This document shows positions 1 through 10,149 of a DNA stretch of 64,000 nt, in pieces. Each line of letters starts with the position of its first letter. The stretch's first letter is position 1. The notes under the pieces are model-generated. The model made no database searches. It was given only the letters and a program-made list of their open reading frames with translations, and was not told the DNA's origin. The translations under genes and the position numbers were made by a program. The DNA is taken from the NCBI GenBank assembly GCA_938743325.2, contig OW568896.1, forward strand, positions 407,501-471,500, in the 5' to 3' direction. The stretch comes from Pycnococcus provasolii (Eukaryota; Chlorophyta; Pseudoscourfieldiophyceae; Pseudoscourfieldiales; Pycnococcaceae).

Positions 1-140
1 CCCAAGCTAGGGTTATCGTAGGGTTACATGTTAGGGTTACGATAGGGAGTTAGGGTTACGTCTCCCAAGCTAGGGTTATCGTAGGGTTTCATGTTAGGGT
101 TAGGGTTACGTCTCCTACCCTTAGGGTTCGGGTTCGGGTT
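1..140. repeat. Degenerate telomere-like (TAGGGTT) repeats upstream of PPIP5K
   Basis: About a dozen TAGGGTT/TTAGGG-like units with irregular spacers such as ATCG, ACATG and ACG. A block starting CCCAAGCTAGGGTTATCG occurs at 1 and again at 64, so the array is itself a roughly 64-base duplication. The 15-mer TAGGGTTACGTCTCC is present at 51-65 and 101-115 and recurs at 49721-49735. The units are not a uniform telomere array, so this is either a decayed subtelomeric edge or a promoter-associated telo-box cluster. The recurrence inside the window at 49.7 kb favours the second reading. Confidence 0.75.
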
Positions 141-287
141 CGCTTCCCCAAGCCTGCTTTGTTTGTGTTGTGTGTTGTTTCTCCGGACGCCTTAATTAAG
201 CTTCCCATCATCATCCACCTGGCACACACAAACACTTGTTTCATTCTTGTTCCTGGAGGGATCCCATATAAATAATAGAATACGAAT

Positions 288-3200
288 ATGTCTCCTCCTC
301 CTGCTCCTCCTGCTCATTCACATTCCCATTCCCATTCATCTCAGTCACCTTTGAATCGCACGTCGAGCTACTCGCACCTGTACTCGGACTGTAATCACTG
401 TATCCCCGACCATCGGCTCGTGCGCGTCGGGGTATGTGCACTGGACAAAAAAGCGCGATCGAAACCCATGTCAGCCATACTCTCGCGTGTCGTCGCTAGT
501 GGGGACTTTGAAGTCGTCATGTTCGGGGACGCCGTCATTCTTAACAAAAATGTCGAAGAGTGGCCGACGTGCGACTGCCTCATCAGCTTCTTCAGCAAGG
601 GGTTTCCACTCGACAAGGCGGAAAAGTACGTCGCACTTCGGCGACCGTTCCTCATCAACCAGCTTGGTCTGCAGAGACTCCTGCTAGACAGGCGCAAGGT
701 GTACAAAGTCCTACAAGAACACAACATACCCGTGCCACCTCACATAATCATCAACCGCTCCTCCACCTCAACTGAGACGCCGACGCCGCCGCCGCCGGCG
801 ACGACGACGACGCCGCCGCCGCCGACGACGACGACTATAACACCAACAACTTCTCAGGACTCTCAGGACTCTGTGACGATCACAGCAGCAGCCGCAGAGC
901 TATCGAAGTCTCAGGACGACGACGATAGCAACAGCAACAGCAACTTGAACAACCTGCAGGGCAGCACGTCTTCCTCACAAGACATGTCTTTCGACACAAC
1001 ACAAGACGACGAGCAAGAGCCACCGGCGCTCGCTCTCAGCGAACCCGGCGAATCGTTCGAGGAAGAGGAAGATGCCATCGTGTTCAACGGACGTAAGCTG
1101 TACAAGCCGTTCGTCGAGAAACCAGTCAGCGGCGAAGATCACAACGTGTGCATCTACTACCCCGCGGCGATGGGTGGTGGCATGAAAGGTCTCTTCCGCA
1201 AGAAGGCTGATCGCAGCGCGGAATTTCATCCCGAAATTTCAACCGTGCGTCGCGACGGAAGCTACATCTACGAGGCATTCTTGCCCACGGGAGGAACGGA
1301 CGTCAAGGTGTACACAGTCGGACCCAACTACGCGCATGCGGAGGCACGCAAAAGTCCCGTCGTTGACGGGAGAGTTCTGCGCGACGACGACGGCAAGGAG
1401 GTGCGGTACCCCGTTCTGCTCAGCATGGAAGAGAAGCGAATCGCGCGGGAGGTGTGCATGGCATTCGGGCAAATGGTGTGCGGATTTGACCTGCTGCGAA
1501 GTAAGGGACGCACTTACGTGTGCGACGTCAACGGGTGGAGTTTCGTCAAGAACAGCGAGAAGTACTACGACGACACGGCGAAAATTCTAAGGAGCATGAT
1601 GCTGCGTGCTCTCGCCCCCAAAAGGCTCGGCTCAGCCGTGGGAAGTCTGCTCGTCAGCACACCCAACCTCAGCTCGAGCCCGACGTCGACGCCACCGATC
1701 GCCGATCCATCAAAATTCCATCGCTCGACGACGTTCGCCATCGGCAACTCGGTGGCAGGATCTTTGCACGGCGCTGGCGCGGATGTCCTCGCCATCGCCG
1801 AAACGAACAACCTGCGCCACGCGAGCTCGGCTGATTCTAATATGGGTAGCGACTTCAAGGTGGGATCGGCTCCCGTGCCGAGCTTCATTGAACGCGTGGA
1901 CAAGGCCAAAGCAGAAGGCGAGGCCAAGAAGCAGAGCACCATTGCGGAGTTGACGTCGACGCCCTCGGCGCCAGTGACGACGCTCGACGACGCAAATGTC
2001 AACACAGAAGAGCTTCGGTGTGTGATTTGCGTCGTTCGCCATGGAGATCGCACGCCGAAGCAGAAGCTGAAGCTGAAGGTGCGCAATCCAGGCCTCCTTG
2101 CGCTCATGCGACGCTACGCGTCAAAACCGAACAAGCAGGCGAAGCTCAAGTCGCCGGTTCAGCTGCAGGAGCTTCTAGATGCGCTCGACACGACGATCGC
2201 GGAGTACAGGGACATGAGGGCGAGCACGCCTCCTCAGGGTGGCGAGGATGGTGGCGGCGAGGAGGAGCGAAAGCTTGAGCACATCGAAAACCTTGACAAG
2301 CTCGTCCTCGCGTCGGAGGTGCTCCGCCGCGGCGGTCCGTTTTCCGGTATCAATCGAAAGGCTCAGCTCAAGCCGATCGCCTTCGAGAACGTCGAGCCCA
2401 AGCCGTCGAGTGTCGATGCTGGCGTTGCTGGCGACGGCAACGCATCTGACGCCTCCTCGTTGAGCGAGACGCAGCGCGTCCGATGCACCGAGGCTGTGCT
2501 CATCATCAAGTACGGCGGCGTGCTGACGTCGTTCGGCAAGCAGCAGGCGGAGCTGTTCGGGCGCAACTTCCGAAGTCAGATGTATCCCGCGTCCGATGGC
2601 GGTGGCCTACTTCGCCTGCACTCGACATTCCGCCACGACCTCAAGATCTACGCGAGCGACGAGGGGCGCGTGCAGGTGAGCGCCGCGGCGTGCACGCAGG
2701 GTTTGCTTGACCTGGAGTGCCGGCACAGCCTTGCGCCGATCATGTACTCGATGGTGCAGATTAGCCACCCTCTGCTCGACGGACACGCCAAGATCATCAA
2801 CGCGGAGATGGCCAGGTGCAAGGATGCGATCCGACAGGCTCTCACAGAGGATGGTGCGAGCACATCAGAGACGACGAGCTGCGGCGACGGCAATAAGAAG
2901 GAGTGGCGCGCGCGCTCGCGCAACCCGCGCCCACGCGCTGTCCGCGCCCTCGACTCGGACGCGAGCCCGCCAGGCGCGGCTGCGCTTGCCGCGAGCGGCA
3001 GCCTCGCCGGCGCGGGTAGCGGCAGCGGCACGGACGGCGCAAACAGCCTCACAACGCAGGGGGCACTCGAGCGCTCGTCCCTCGACGCTCCAGCATCGCC
3101 TTGGCGGGATGGACCTCCACAGCTCGAACACGAGGATGCGGCGATTAGCGACGAGGCTGCGCAGCGAGGCATGGTGAACTTCCTCCGCGCGCAGGTGATG

Positions 3201-4738
3201 CGCGAGCTGCGTCAGGTGTGCGGTCGATCCGACGTTCATCCCGCAAAAGAGCTTGCGCGACTCATGACGCTCGTGCGAGGTCTGACGGATCAGGTGGGTG
3301 AGCGAGCTGACCAAGAGCGTTCCCTCGAGAAGAAGAACGGAGGCTTGGGGCGGCAGCGTGGTCGATCGCACTCGTCGTTGCAAGTGGAGCAAGGCGGCGG
3401 AGATGGAAAGGGCGGCTCCTCGCCGTCGGCACCTGGCAGGAGGGTTTCGCTGCCCACGAGCAACGACTCGGGGATGCAAATATACGGCGACGGCGATGAC
3501 GGCGGCGAGGAGGGGAAAACAACCCCGCCCAGCCCGTCGATTGGCAGCGAATCTGCGGACAGGTCCAATTCGGGCATACCGCCCGATGACTCGGATCTCC
3601 CGCTGCTCTACGGCGGCGAGATGTGGAAGATGATGCACGAGCGCTGGTCGAAAATTTCCAAAGATTTGTGGAACGAAAAGCGGCAGCGGTACGACACGAC
3701 GAAGATCCCCGACCTTTACGACTCGATCAAGTACGACATGATCCACAACCGGCACGCTGGCTTGCGCGGCCTTAAGGCTATCTACAGGCTAGCGCGCGCC
3801 TTTGCGCGCGTCGTCGTTCCGAACGAATACGGCATCACGAAGGAGAGCAAGGTGTACATTGGTAGTCAAACGTGTACGCTACTTCTGGGCAAGATTCTTT
3901 CCGATCTGAAGAATGCCACGAGCTTGGGAGATGGTGGCCTCACTGACGTGAGCTGGCACGGCGGGCTCAGTTCCGCTATATCGAACGGTGAAGATCGTCC
4001 CTCTGCATCGACGGGAACACGTGCAATTCCCATTCCATCGCCGTCGTTGCCGTCGTTATCGCACGATGGAAACAACGACGACGGTGTCGACTACAACGTC
4101 GACGGTGGCAGCAGGGAAAAGGGTGGTGGTGGTGGTGGCGAGAAGAAAAAGAAGAAGAAGGAGGATGGAAGCAGCGAGGAGGACGAAGGCGAAGGGCACG
4201 AAGGCCATGACGACGACGTCGTCAAGGTGGAGGGCCACGACTCGTACGAGGAGCACGAGACGCAGAACACGCTCAACCCTGCGTACACGACGAACATTAA
4301 AACGGTTCAACGGCAGGTTCGATCACGCATTTACTTCACCTCCGAGGCTCACATGCTCTCGCTCGTATCTGTGCTAGCGTTCGGCGACTCGTCGAAGGAA
4401 GGAGAGGAAAGCGAAGGAGAGAGCGATGGTGTGATTGACCACATGCCACTGGACTACGACTACCTCACCCACATCGTCCTTCGCGTATTCGAGGACAGCA
4501 TGATTCCCATGGACGACGAGAGGCGGTACCGTGTGGAAATCTTGCACAGCTCGGGTGCCATGTACGACCTAACGGGACTTCAATCGAACGAGGAGCTGGA
4601 TACGCAGGCGGAGCACATTACCCCCATCACGAGCTCGTCGTACTACGACGGCAGCTCGTTTTATGGTGGCGACCATCTTGGTGGTCACGAATATCACTCC
4701 GACGACGACGACGGCGGCGGCGGCGGCGGCGATGATGA

Positions 4739-4784
<46 letters not shown>

Positions 4785-4955
4785 ATCTCCCCGGGCAGTT
4801 CCCCACGAGGCAAGCCTTCTCCGACGCTGCTCACGCGTCGCGTGTTGAGTCGCAGCGGCTTGACGGTGGCGAAGGTGGAGCGCCTGCTTGCCCGCTACGG
4901 GACGCCTTGGGAGCCGGCCAAGGCTAGCAGCTTAGGCTCATACGCGTGGCGATGA
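288..4955 (+). CDS. VIP1: Diphosphoinositol pentakisphosphate kinase (PPIP5K/VIP1 family)
   Basis: Bifunctional inositol pyrophosphate enzyme that makes and removes the 1-diphosphate on InsP6/InsP7, which in green plants feeds phosphate sensing. The 1555-residue product opens with a His/Ser-rich leader. An ATP-grasp kinase follows at about 45-440, with the family signatures RKSPVVDG and CDVNGWSFVKNSEKYYDD. The histidine acid phosphatase-like half starts with RHGDRTPKQK at about residue 584. The phosphatase half is interrupted by long Ser/Gly/Glu-rich inserts (about 860-1120 and 1240-1330), and an Asp run of about 20 residues lies near 1481-1500, so it is longer than most family members. ATG at 288 is the first in frame. 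A TATAAATA lies only about 20 bases upstream, so a later start remains possible. It converges on the CCA-enzyme gene, 106 bases away. Confidence 0.93.
4684..4783 (+). repeat. (GAC/GAT/GGC)n microsatellite inside the PPIP5K gene
   Basis: A GAC run, a GGC run and a longer GAT/GAC run encode Asp-Gly-Asp homopolymers near the C-terminus of the PPIP5K protein. It is in frame and likely length-variable. Confidence 0.85.
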
Positions 4956-5061
4956 GAAGGCTGAGATTTGGTTAAGGACCGACCGTTGTTGTTGGACGAA
5001 GTAAAAGTACATATTCCATTTACTGAATCATTTGAGCACAGATGAATCACAGCTGCTGCTG

Positions 5062-6870
5062 CTACTGCTGCTGCTGCCCCTGATCAGCCTTTATCCACTT
5101 CACCAGCTCCTCTTCGGTGCCATCAGGGAAGCGGTACTGCCATCCCGCCGCCCTCCTCATCGCCAACCCAAGCTCCTTCCCAGGCTTCTCCATGCCGAGA
5201 ACTTCCATCATCTTCGGCCCATCGAGCATTGGACGCCACTCCCAGCAGCTGTCCAGCCCAAGGCGCTCGATCGCTCTGATGACAAGACGAGCCTCTTCCG
5301 ATGCAACGTCCGCATCACGTGGTTCGGAAAAGTCAACCGCATCCTCCTCCTCCTGCTGCTTCCCAACAAGGCTGGCAAACGTGCTTGCCACCAGCACGCA
5401 CCCACGCCAGTCGTCGCGAAGATCCTTCACAATCCATCCCAGCGACTCGCGCACCTCCTCGGGAACGCACGACCGCGCATCTTCGTCGTCCGAAGCGGCA
5501 CGGAACACCGTCGACGCGTCGAAGTGGCTGCGCAGTCTCATCGCGCTACCTTGCACAAGGGCCACCGCGTCTGCATCCTTGCTCCGCAGCTTGAGCGTCG
5601 TCGCGACGACAAACCGAGACGCTGGCTGAGGTCGTGCTTTCTTGCGACTGCCATCTAGGTGCTCGGAAACGATGCAGTGCCTGAGCGGCGCCAGAGAGCT
5701 CGCAAGCATGACGATTCGCATGCGATCGATCGAGCCGGCAAATCCAGACGCCCACTCCTCCTGCATGATCGTTGTGGCGAGCTTCAGGTGAGCCTGCGCG
5801 CACGCGGCGTACACGCCGCCCGACTCGGCTGGAATGCACGGCGCGTGGAACACGACGGGGAAGAGCGTCGAGTCGACCATCGCCGCCACCGCGCGCGTGA
5901 ATACCGGCGCTCCGCCCTTGAGCATGCCGTCCACCTCCACGCCCCACCTCTCGCGGCTAACTTTTGTTTCCAGCGCTTTTTGGACGTCGGCGTCCGCCAT
6001 CGACTCGAGCAGCGGCGGGTCGATCGTAAATCCGTACCTCGCCGCGAAGCGAACTGCCCGCAGCGCTCTCAGCGGGTCGTCCAACAGTGTGTCCCTTGGC
6101 GCGAGAGGCGTTCGCACGTACCCCGCCTGCAGGTCGCTGAGTCCGCTTCCGGTGAAGTCCTCGACGAGTCCTGTTTGGAGGTTGTAGAAGAGCGCGTTGA
6201 TTGTCAGGTCGCGTCGCATCGCATCTTCCGTCGGCGTTCCAAACTTCATCGTCGGTATGCGGCTGTTGTCGGCGTAGTCCTCGGCGCGTAAGTTGACGAG
6301 GTCGATGTCGATTCCCTCGACTCTGATGGTTGCCGTTTCGAGGTGCTTGCTCTGGTCCGGGTTGCTCGCGATGACTGCAAACCTGTGCGAGTCCTTGCCC
6401 GATGCCTGCAGGTGTTCGTTGATGTGCTGAGCGAATTCTCGCCCGAGCATGTCGTCGAGTGCGACGTCAATGTCCTTGGACGACTTCCCGAGCAGTTTGT
6501 CTCTCACCCACCCTCCCGCAGCGCGTAGCGTCGTTTTCAGTTCACGTGCGCGGCACACTTCTAGCAGCGTTTTGAAAAGTTTCGACTCATCTTCGGTTAG
6601 TTCGATACTAGGAACGCTGCTGATGCTTGTGCTGCTTGCATTCCTGGTGTGATTATGAGACTGAGACTGAGACTGAGACGCTGCTGATGCCATAACGACC
6701 ATATTATTATTCACGTGTGTTGGTGATGATGATGATGACGATGATGATCCCCCGGGTCGTAATCGCAAAATACTACTGTGACGTTGGAGTGGTGTCCTAT
6801 AAGCAGTAGGAGTACTAGAAGACAAGCCACAGTAACTCTGATAGAAGCGAAAATGAACAGGTGCGCGCAT
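5062..6870 (-). CDS. CCA1: tRNA nucleotidyltransferase (CCA-adding enzyme)
   Basis: Class II poly(A) polymerase-superfamily enzyme that adds or repairs the 3'-CCA end of tRNAs. The 602-residue product has GGWVRDKLLG at about residue 119 and the metal-binding DID of KDIDVAL just after it. Further on come RRDLTINALFYNL and DDPLRALRAVRFAARYGF, which are the template-reading and neck motifs. I chose the ATG at 6870 because the reading frame extends upstream only through a GTG. The first 60 residues are Arg/Ser-rich and lack acids, like an organelle presequence. A second in-frame ATG (VVMASAAS) follows at about residue 60. Alternative starts giving organellar and cytosolic forms are known for eukaryotic CCA enzymes and would fit here, but that is inference. 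It is divergent from the GH32 gene across a 1.3-kb promoter region. Confidence 0.93.
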   Translation of the reverse strand: MRAPVHFRFYQSYCGLSSSTPTAYRTPLQRHSSILRLRPGGSSSSSSSSPTHVNNNMVVMASAASQSQSQSHNHTRNASSTSISSVPSIELTEDESKLFKTLLEVCRARELKTTLRAAGGWVRDKLLGKSSKDIDVALDDMLGREFAQHINEHLQASGKDSHRFAVIASNPDQSKHLETATIRVEGIDIDLVNLRAEDYADNSRIPTMKFGTPTEDAMRRDLTINALFYNLQTGLVEDFTGSGLSDLQAGYVRTPLAPRDTLLDDPLRALRAVRFAARYGFTIDPPLLESMADADVQKALETKVSRERWGVEVDGMLKGGAPVFTRAVAAMVDSTLFPVVFHAPCIPAESGGVYAACAQAHLKLATTIMQEEWASGFAGSIDRMRIVMLASSLAPLRHCIVSEHLDGSRKKARPQPASRFVVATTLKLRSKDADAVALVQGSAMRLRSHFDASTVFRAASDDEDARSCVPEEVRESLGWIVKDLRDDWRGCVLVASTFASLVGKQQEEEDAVDFSEPRDADVASEEARLVIRAIERLGLDSCWEWRPMLDGPKMMEVLGMEKPGKELGLAMRRAAGWQYRFPDGTEEELVKWIKADQGQQQQ

Positions 6871-8202
6871 GCACGCCAGACACTGCACTGGTGTCGTTGT
6901 GTACTTACTTGGGAAAGGCGGCTGATTCCACGAAATGAAAATTGCGCCGAGGAGGAGGAGGAGGAGGAGAACAGGGGTTCTTTTCTGGACAGGAGTTGGG
7001 GATCCGTCTTGGCATGGAATCCTAATGTTAGTAAAGGGAATAAGGAGGGGAGAGTTTTTTCGGGGTTTTAACTTTTACGTCTCCCAACCAACCTACCCTT
7101 ACCCTTACCAACCCCGAACTAACTAACACTCCCTCGCTCTTTTTTTTTAACAAAAAGAACCGTTCAACAAGGGGAGTGGATCCACACCCCTTCCCTTGTG
7201 ACCTTCCCCCGGCACCTGGCAACCCCCCTCCCTCCCCCTCCCGAGTGCGTTCCCCCGAGTGCGTTCCCCTTCCTTCTTCCTCTACCTTTACATAGGTAAC
7301 ATAGCTAGGGGGGCCGGCTGGTTGAGACTTGAGGGGAACAGAGGAGGGGTTGAGGCCCTGTTGAGGACTCAAAACAAAAGGGTTCGTTTTGTTGAGGACA
7401 GTCGGAGGTCGGAGGTTGGGAGATGCTAGACTATTCAGGCGACCGCATCCCGACCTCCCACTGTCGCACGACTGTCTCGGGGTGGGGTGGGGCCCCTGTT
7501 CGGAAGACGAAGGTCGAAGGCTTATGTTGTCGTTCCCACCTGTCGTTCCCGAACCCTCGAGGGATTCTCGAATCTGATTTCACACATCAGCATCCCTCAG
7601 AAGCATCCCTCGGACCGATGTGAACCCCGAGACGTTTGGTCCCCACTTTTCGTACCTTCGAAACCGTCTGCCGCCACCCTGTCGACTGTCGAGACCGAGT
7701 CGAACTCGACCGAATCCCGACCTCGGGGCCCCTGTTCCTGTTCGGTCGGGCTTTTCTGTCGGGTTACTCCCAGCCTCTGGTTTATGGGAACCTGGGAGTG
7801 CCGCCATCACCACCTAAAACGCGTTTGCCACCTCATTACCATAACATCCACCTTCCCTCGTCACACTCGTCTTCTCTCCACTCACTTCACTTCGCACCTC
7901 GCACTTCGCTTCGCTCTTCGCTCTTCGCTCGTCGCTTCTCATTCTCATCACTACCCTTCTTGTCACTTCGCTCTCTCTCGCTAGTTCCTACTTACTGTAC
8001 TGTACAGGCACTCGTGTCGTCGGTCACAGCTCACTCGTGTTCGTGTATATACTGTACTTCTTGTCTTTCTCTTTCTGTTTCACGAAAGGGAACGAGAAAT
8101 CTTCTTGGTACAGTATATATTCATACTCAGGTGCTCGTGTGCTCGCCGCTCATATTTCAGGAAAATAAACAAAGGAAAAATTACATTTCTAGTTTCATCA
8201 CC
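6871..8202. promoter_or_regulatory. Divergent intergenic region between CCA1 and the GH32 gene
   Basis: 1.3 kb with no supportable gene. On the CCA1 side, GGGGTTTTAAC (7062-7072) is followed by TTACGTCTCC (7075-7084), the same decamer seen at 56, 106 and 49726. A CCCTTACCC tract lies at about 7096. The middle holds two related GC-rich blocks containing CCCGACCTC and GGGGCCCCTGTTC (about 7446-7503 and 7712-7745). From about 7845 to 8000 the top strand is strongly pyrimidine-rich with CTTCGCT repeats. An inverted repeat and a TATATA lie next to the GH32 start and are listed separately. An open frame reaches upstream of the GH32 ATG to 7636, but it begins at a non-ATG codon and reads as low-complexity sequence. 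Confidence 0.6.
8046..8119. promoter_or_regulatory. Perfect 12-bp inverted repeat with TATA-like core upstream of the GH32 gene
   Basis: TATATACTGTAC at 8046-8057 and its exact reverse complement GTACAGTATATA at 8108-8119 are separated by 50 bases, 84-157 bases before the chosen ATG. The right arm carries a TATATA suited to a TATA box. GTAC is the core of copper-response elements in Chlamydomonas. Here it is only a resemblance. Confidence 0.45.
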
Positions 8203-9969
8203 ATGACTTCGACATTCACCCAAAGCTCATCCTTCTCAAACTTTGGCGACATCCACCACCACGTTGGTGAAGTTGACGTCGACGATAGCAGTGCTCAAAC
8301 AAGCAGCAGCTTGATGCACGTTCTCGTCGACACAGCCACGAAGACTATCGTGCAAAGTGCACTGGCAGCTTTGCTGGTCTCGTCGCTGAACATACCCACC
8401 GCCGCCGCCATCACGTCCACCACATCCTCAGAAGAAACAGAAGCACGCATCAGTCACCTGCACGTATCGGCCATGTACACCCAACCTTCGTTTCACATCG
8501 CGGCTGGCGTACACGGGGGATGGGTGAACGACCCGTGCGGGCTTCTGTACCACAACGGCGTGTACCACGTCTTCTACCAGTACAGCACCGCGCCGTCGGG
8601 AAACTCGCCCAGACGATGGGCGCACGCCATCAGCGACAACCTCCACACGTGGAAACGACTTCCTGATGTGCTGTGGCCCACGCCGGGAGGACACGACAGC
8701 GTCGGCGCGTGGTCAGGAGCCGCGGGCGTCGACGCGACGACAAACACGCCGTACATGCTCTTCACGGGTGCCGCACCTTGGTCTGCGACGCAAAAGGGAG
8801 GACCGGACTACGACGAGCCGAGGCAGACGCAGCTCGTCGCTTGGCCGACAGATGGCACGCTCGCCAACTGGATCACGGATCACAAGCCTCTCGCATCCGA
8901 CCCACCCGCCGGCGGGTCCGCCGAGCAGTTCCGAGACCCGTGCTCACCGTATGCCGTCAAAAATGCGTCCGACAATCTGCAGCGCACGCTCGTTGGCGCG
9001 CAGGTGGAAGGAAACAGGTTCGGTGCCGTCGTGTACGCGAGCAAGGACATCGCACGCGATCAGTGGCAGGCGCGCGAGACATTTTTTATTGACACGTTCA
9101 CACCCGCGGCGGACAACCTCGAGTGCCCCGACCTGTTCGAGGTGGAAAATGGCATATGGGTGTTCAAGTGGTCCGTGCAGTCGAACCTGAAATCGAAAGA
9201 GCAGGACATGTGGATCGCGGGAACGCTGCGTGACAACGGCGATGGCTTCGACCCTCTGCCGGGAACCTCGCCCATGCCGGTGGATCTTGGCACCGTGTAC
9301 GCGAGCCGCACGATGGCGGCGAACGACAGCAGGCGCCTGCTGTGGGGATGGTCGCGCGAACGCGACCAAGCGAGCGCGGAGGATCGACGTGCATGGCAGG
9401 GCAGCCTGACGGTGCCTCGCGAGCTCACGTGGGATGCGACGCGTCGCATGCTCCTCTCGTTCCCCGCGCAGGAACTGCTGGCGCTGCGTGGTGAGGTGCT
9501 CGGCAAGATCGACGTCCCTCGTCCCGCACCCGCGGCACGTCGAGGAGCTGCGGTGGCAACCTTGCTCGCGCCGCGAGGTGCCGGCGCCGCGGACTTTGAA
9601 ATTCTCGCATCCGCGCCACCCGCCGCGCTGCGCGGCTTGGCGGTTGGCATTCGCCTGCTTGCCAACTCCCAGGTGATTGCCGAGGTGTGGCTTGGAGCAC
9701 GAGGACTGCACATCTTTGGCAACGACGTGCCGTCGCCGGTGGGAGGTGTCGTGCCTCGCTCCGGTGCGTCGAACGCGAGCGGGCGACGTGCGCTGCGCAT
9801 CCTCGTCGACGGAACGATGATTGAAGCTTTCGCAGACGGAGGTGTGTCTGCGTGTACCGCCCGCGTGTACACAAAAGTCCCGGCGTCGGAGTGGAAGGCG
9901 GAAGTTTGCGTGCGCGGCTCCGCCGGGCGCCTCAAGGCTACCGCATGGGCGATGGAACACGGGGTTTGA
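8203..9969 (+). CDS. Glycoside hydrolase family 32 (invertase / beta-fructofuranosidase-like)
   Basis: Predicted hydrolase of sucrose or other beta-fructosides. The 588-residue product shows the three GH32 acidic motifs in order: WVNDPCG at about 107 (nucleophile Asp), FRDP at about 243 (transition-state Asp) and LECPDLFE at about 306 (acid/base Glu). A beta-sandwich-like C-terminal half follows, with LRILVDGTMIEAFADGG as the typical last-domain signature. The start at 8203 is the first ATG giving a sensible N-terminus. A hydrophobic stretch near residues 45-65 ending in AAA could be a signal peptide core or membrane anchor, suggesting secretion or a vacuolar lumen. It lies 8-14 kb from SPP and SPS and may be the catabolic counterpart of sucrose synthesis. 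Fructan hydrolysis cannot be excluded from sequence alone. Confidence 0.9.
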   Translation: MTSTFTQSSSFSNFGDIHHHVGEVDVDDSSAQTSSSLMHVLVDTATKTIVQSALAALLVSSLNIPTAAAITSTTSSEETEARISHLHVSAMYTQPSFHIAAGVHGGWVNDPCGLLYHNGVYHVFYQYSTAPSGNSPRRWAHAISDNLHTWKRLPDVLWPTPGGHDSVGAWSGAAGVDATTNTPYMLFTGAAPWSATQKGGPDYDEPRQTQLVAWPTDGTLANWITDHKPLASDPPAGGSAEQFRDPCSPYAVKNASDNLQRTLVGAQVEGNRFGAVVYASKDIARDQWQARETFFIDTFTPAADNLECPDLFEVENGIWVFKWSVQSNLKSKEQDMWIAGTLRDNGDGFDPLPGTSPMPVDLGTVYASRTMAANDSRRLLWGWSRERDQASAEDRRAWQGSLTVPRELTWDATRRMLLSFPAQELLALRGEVLGKIDVPRPAPAARRGAAVATLLAPRGAGAADFEILASAPPAALRGLAVGIRLLANSQVIAEVWLGARGLHIFGNDVPSPVGGVVPRSGASNASGRRALRILVDGTMIEAFADGGVSACTARVYTKVPASEWKAEVCVRGSAGRLKATAWAMEHGV

Positions 9970-10149
9970 GTTGAGAGCAAGAACAGAGCAGTACCCTTTT
10001 TTTTTCATTTTTTCGAATTAATTCAAATCCCGTAAGTACTTGTTTTTTCATTTCATAAGAGGTCCTAACACTTTGCCTCGTTGTGGTTTCAGTCAAGGAG
10101 GTGAAAATATATTACAAATACAAAATTACAGTCAAGTCAGTAATCAATA

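Noticed and set aside
1-140. Chromosome end (true telomere)
   Set aside because: Units are irregular and mixed with unique spacers, the strand runs toward a gene, and a similar block exists internally at 49.7 kb. A nearby telomere cannot be excluded, only not shown.
7636-8202. Upstream extension of the GH32 protein by 189 residues
   Set aside because: Begins at GTG, crosses pyrimidine-rich and TATA-like sequence, and reads as Ser/Leu/Phe low complexity.
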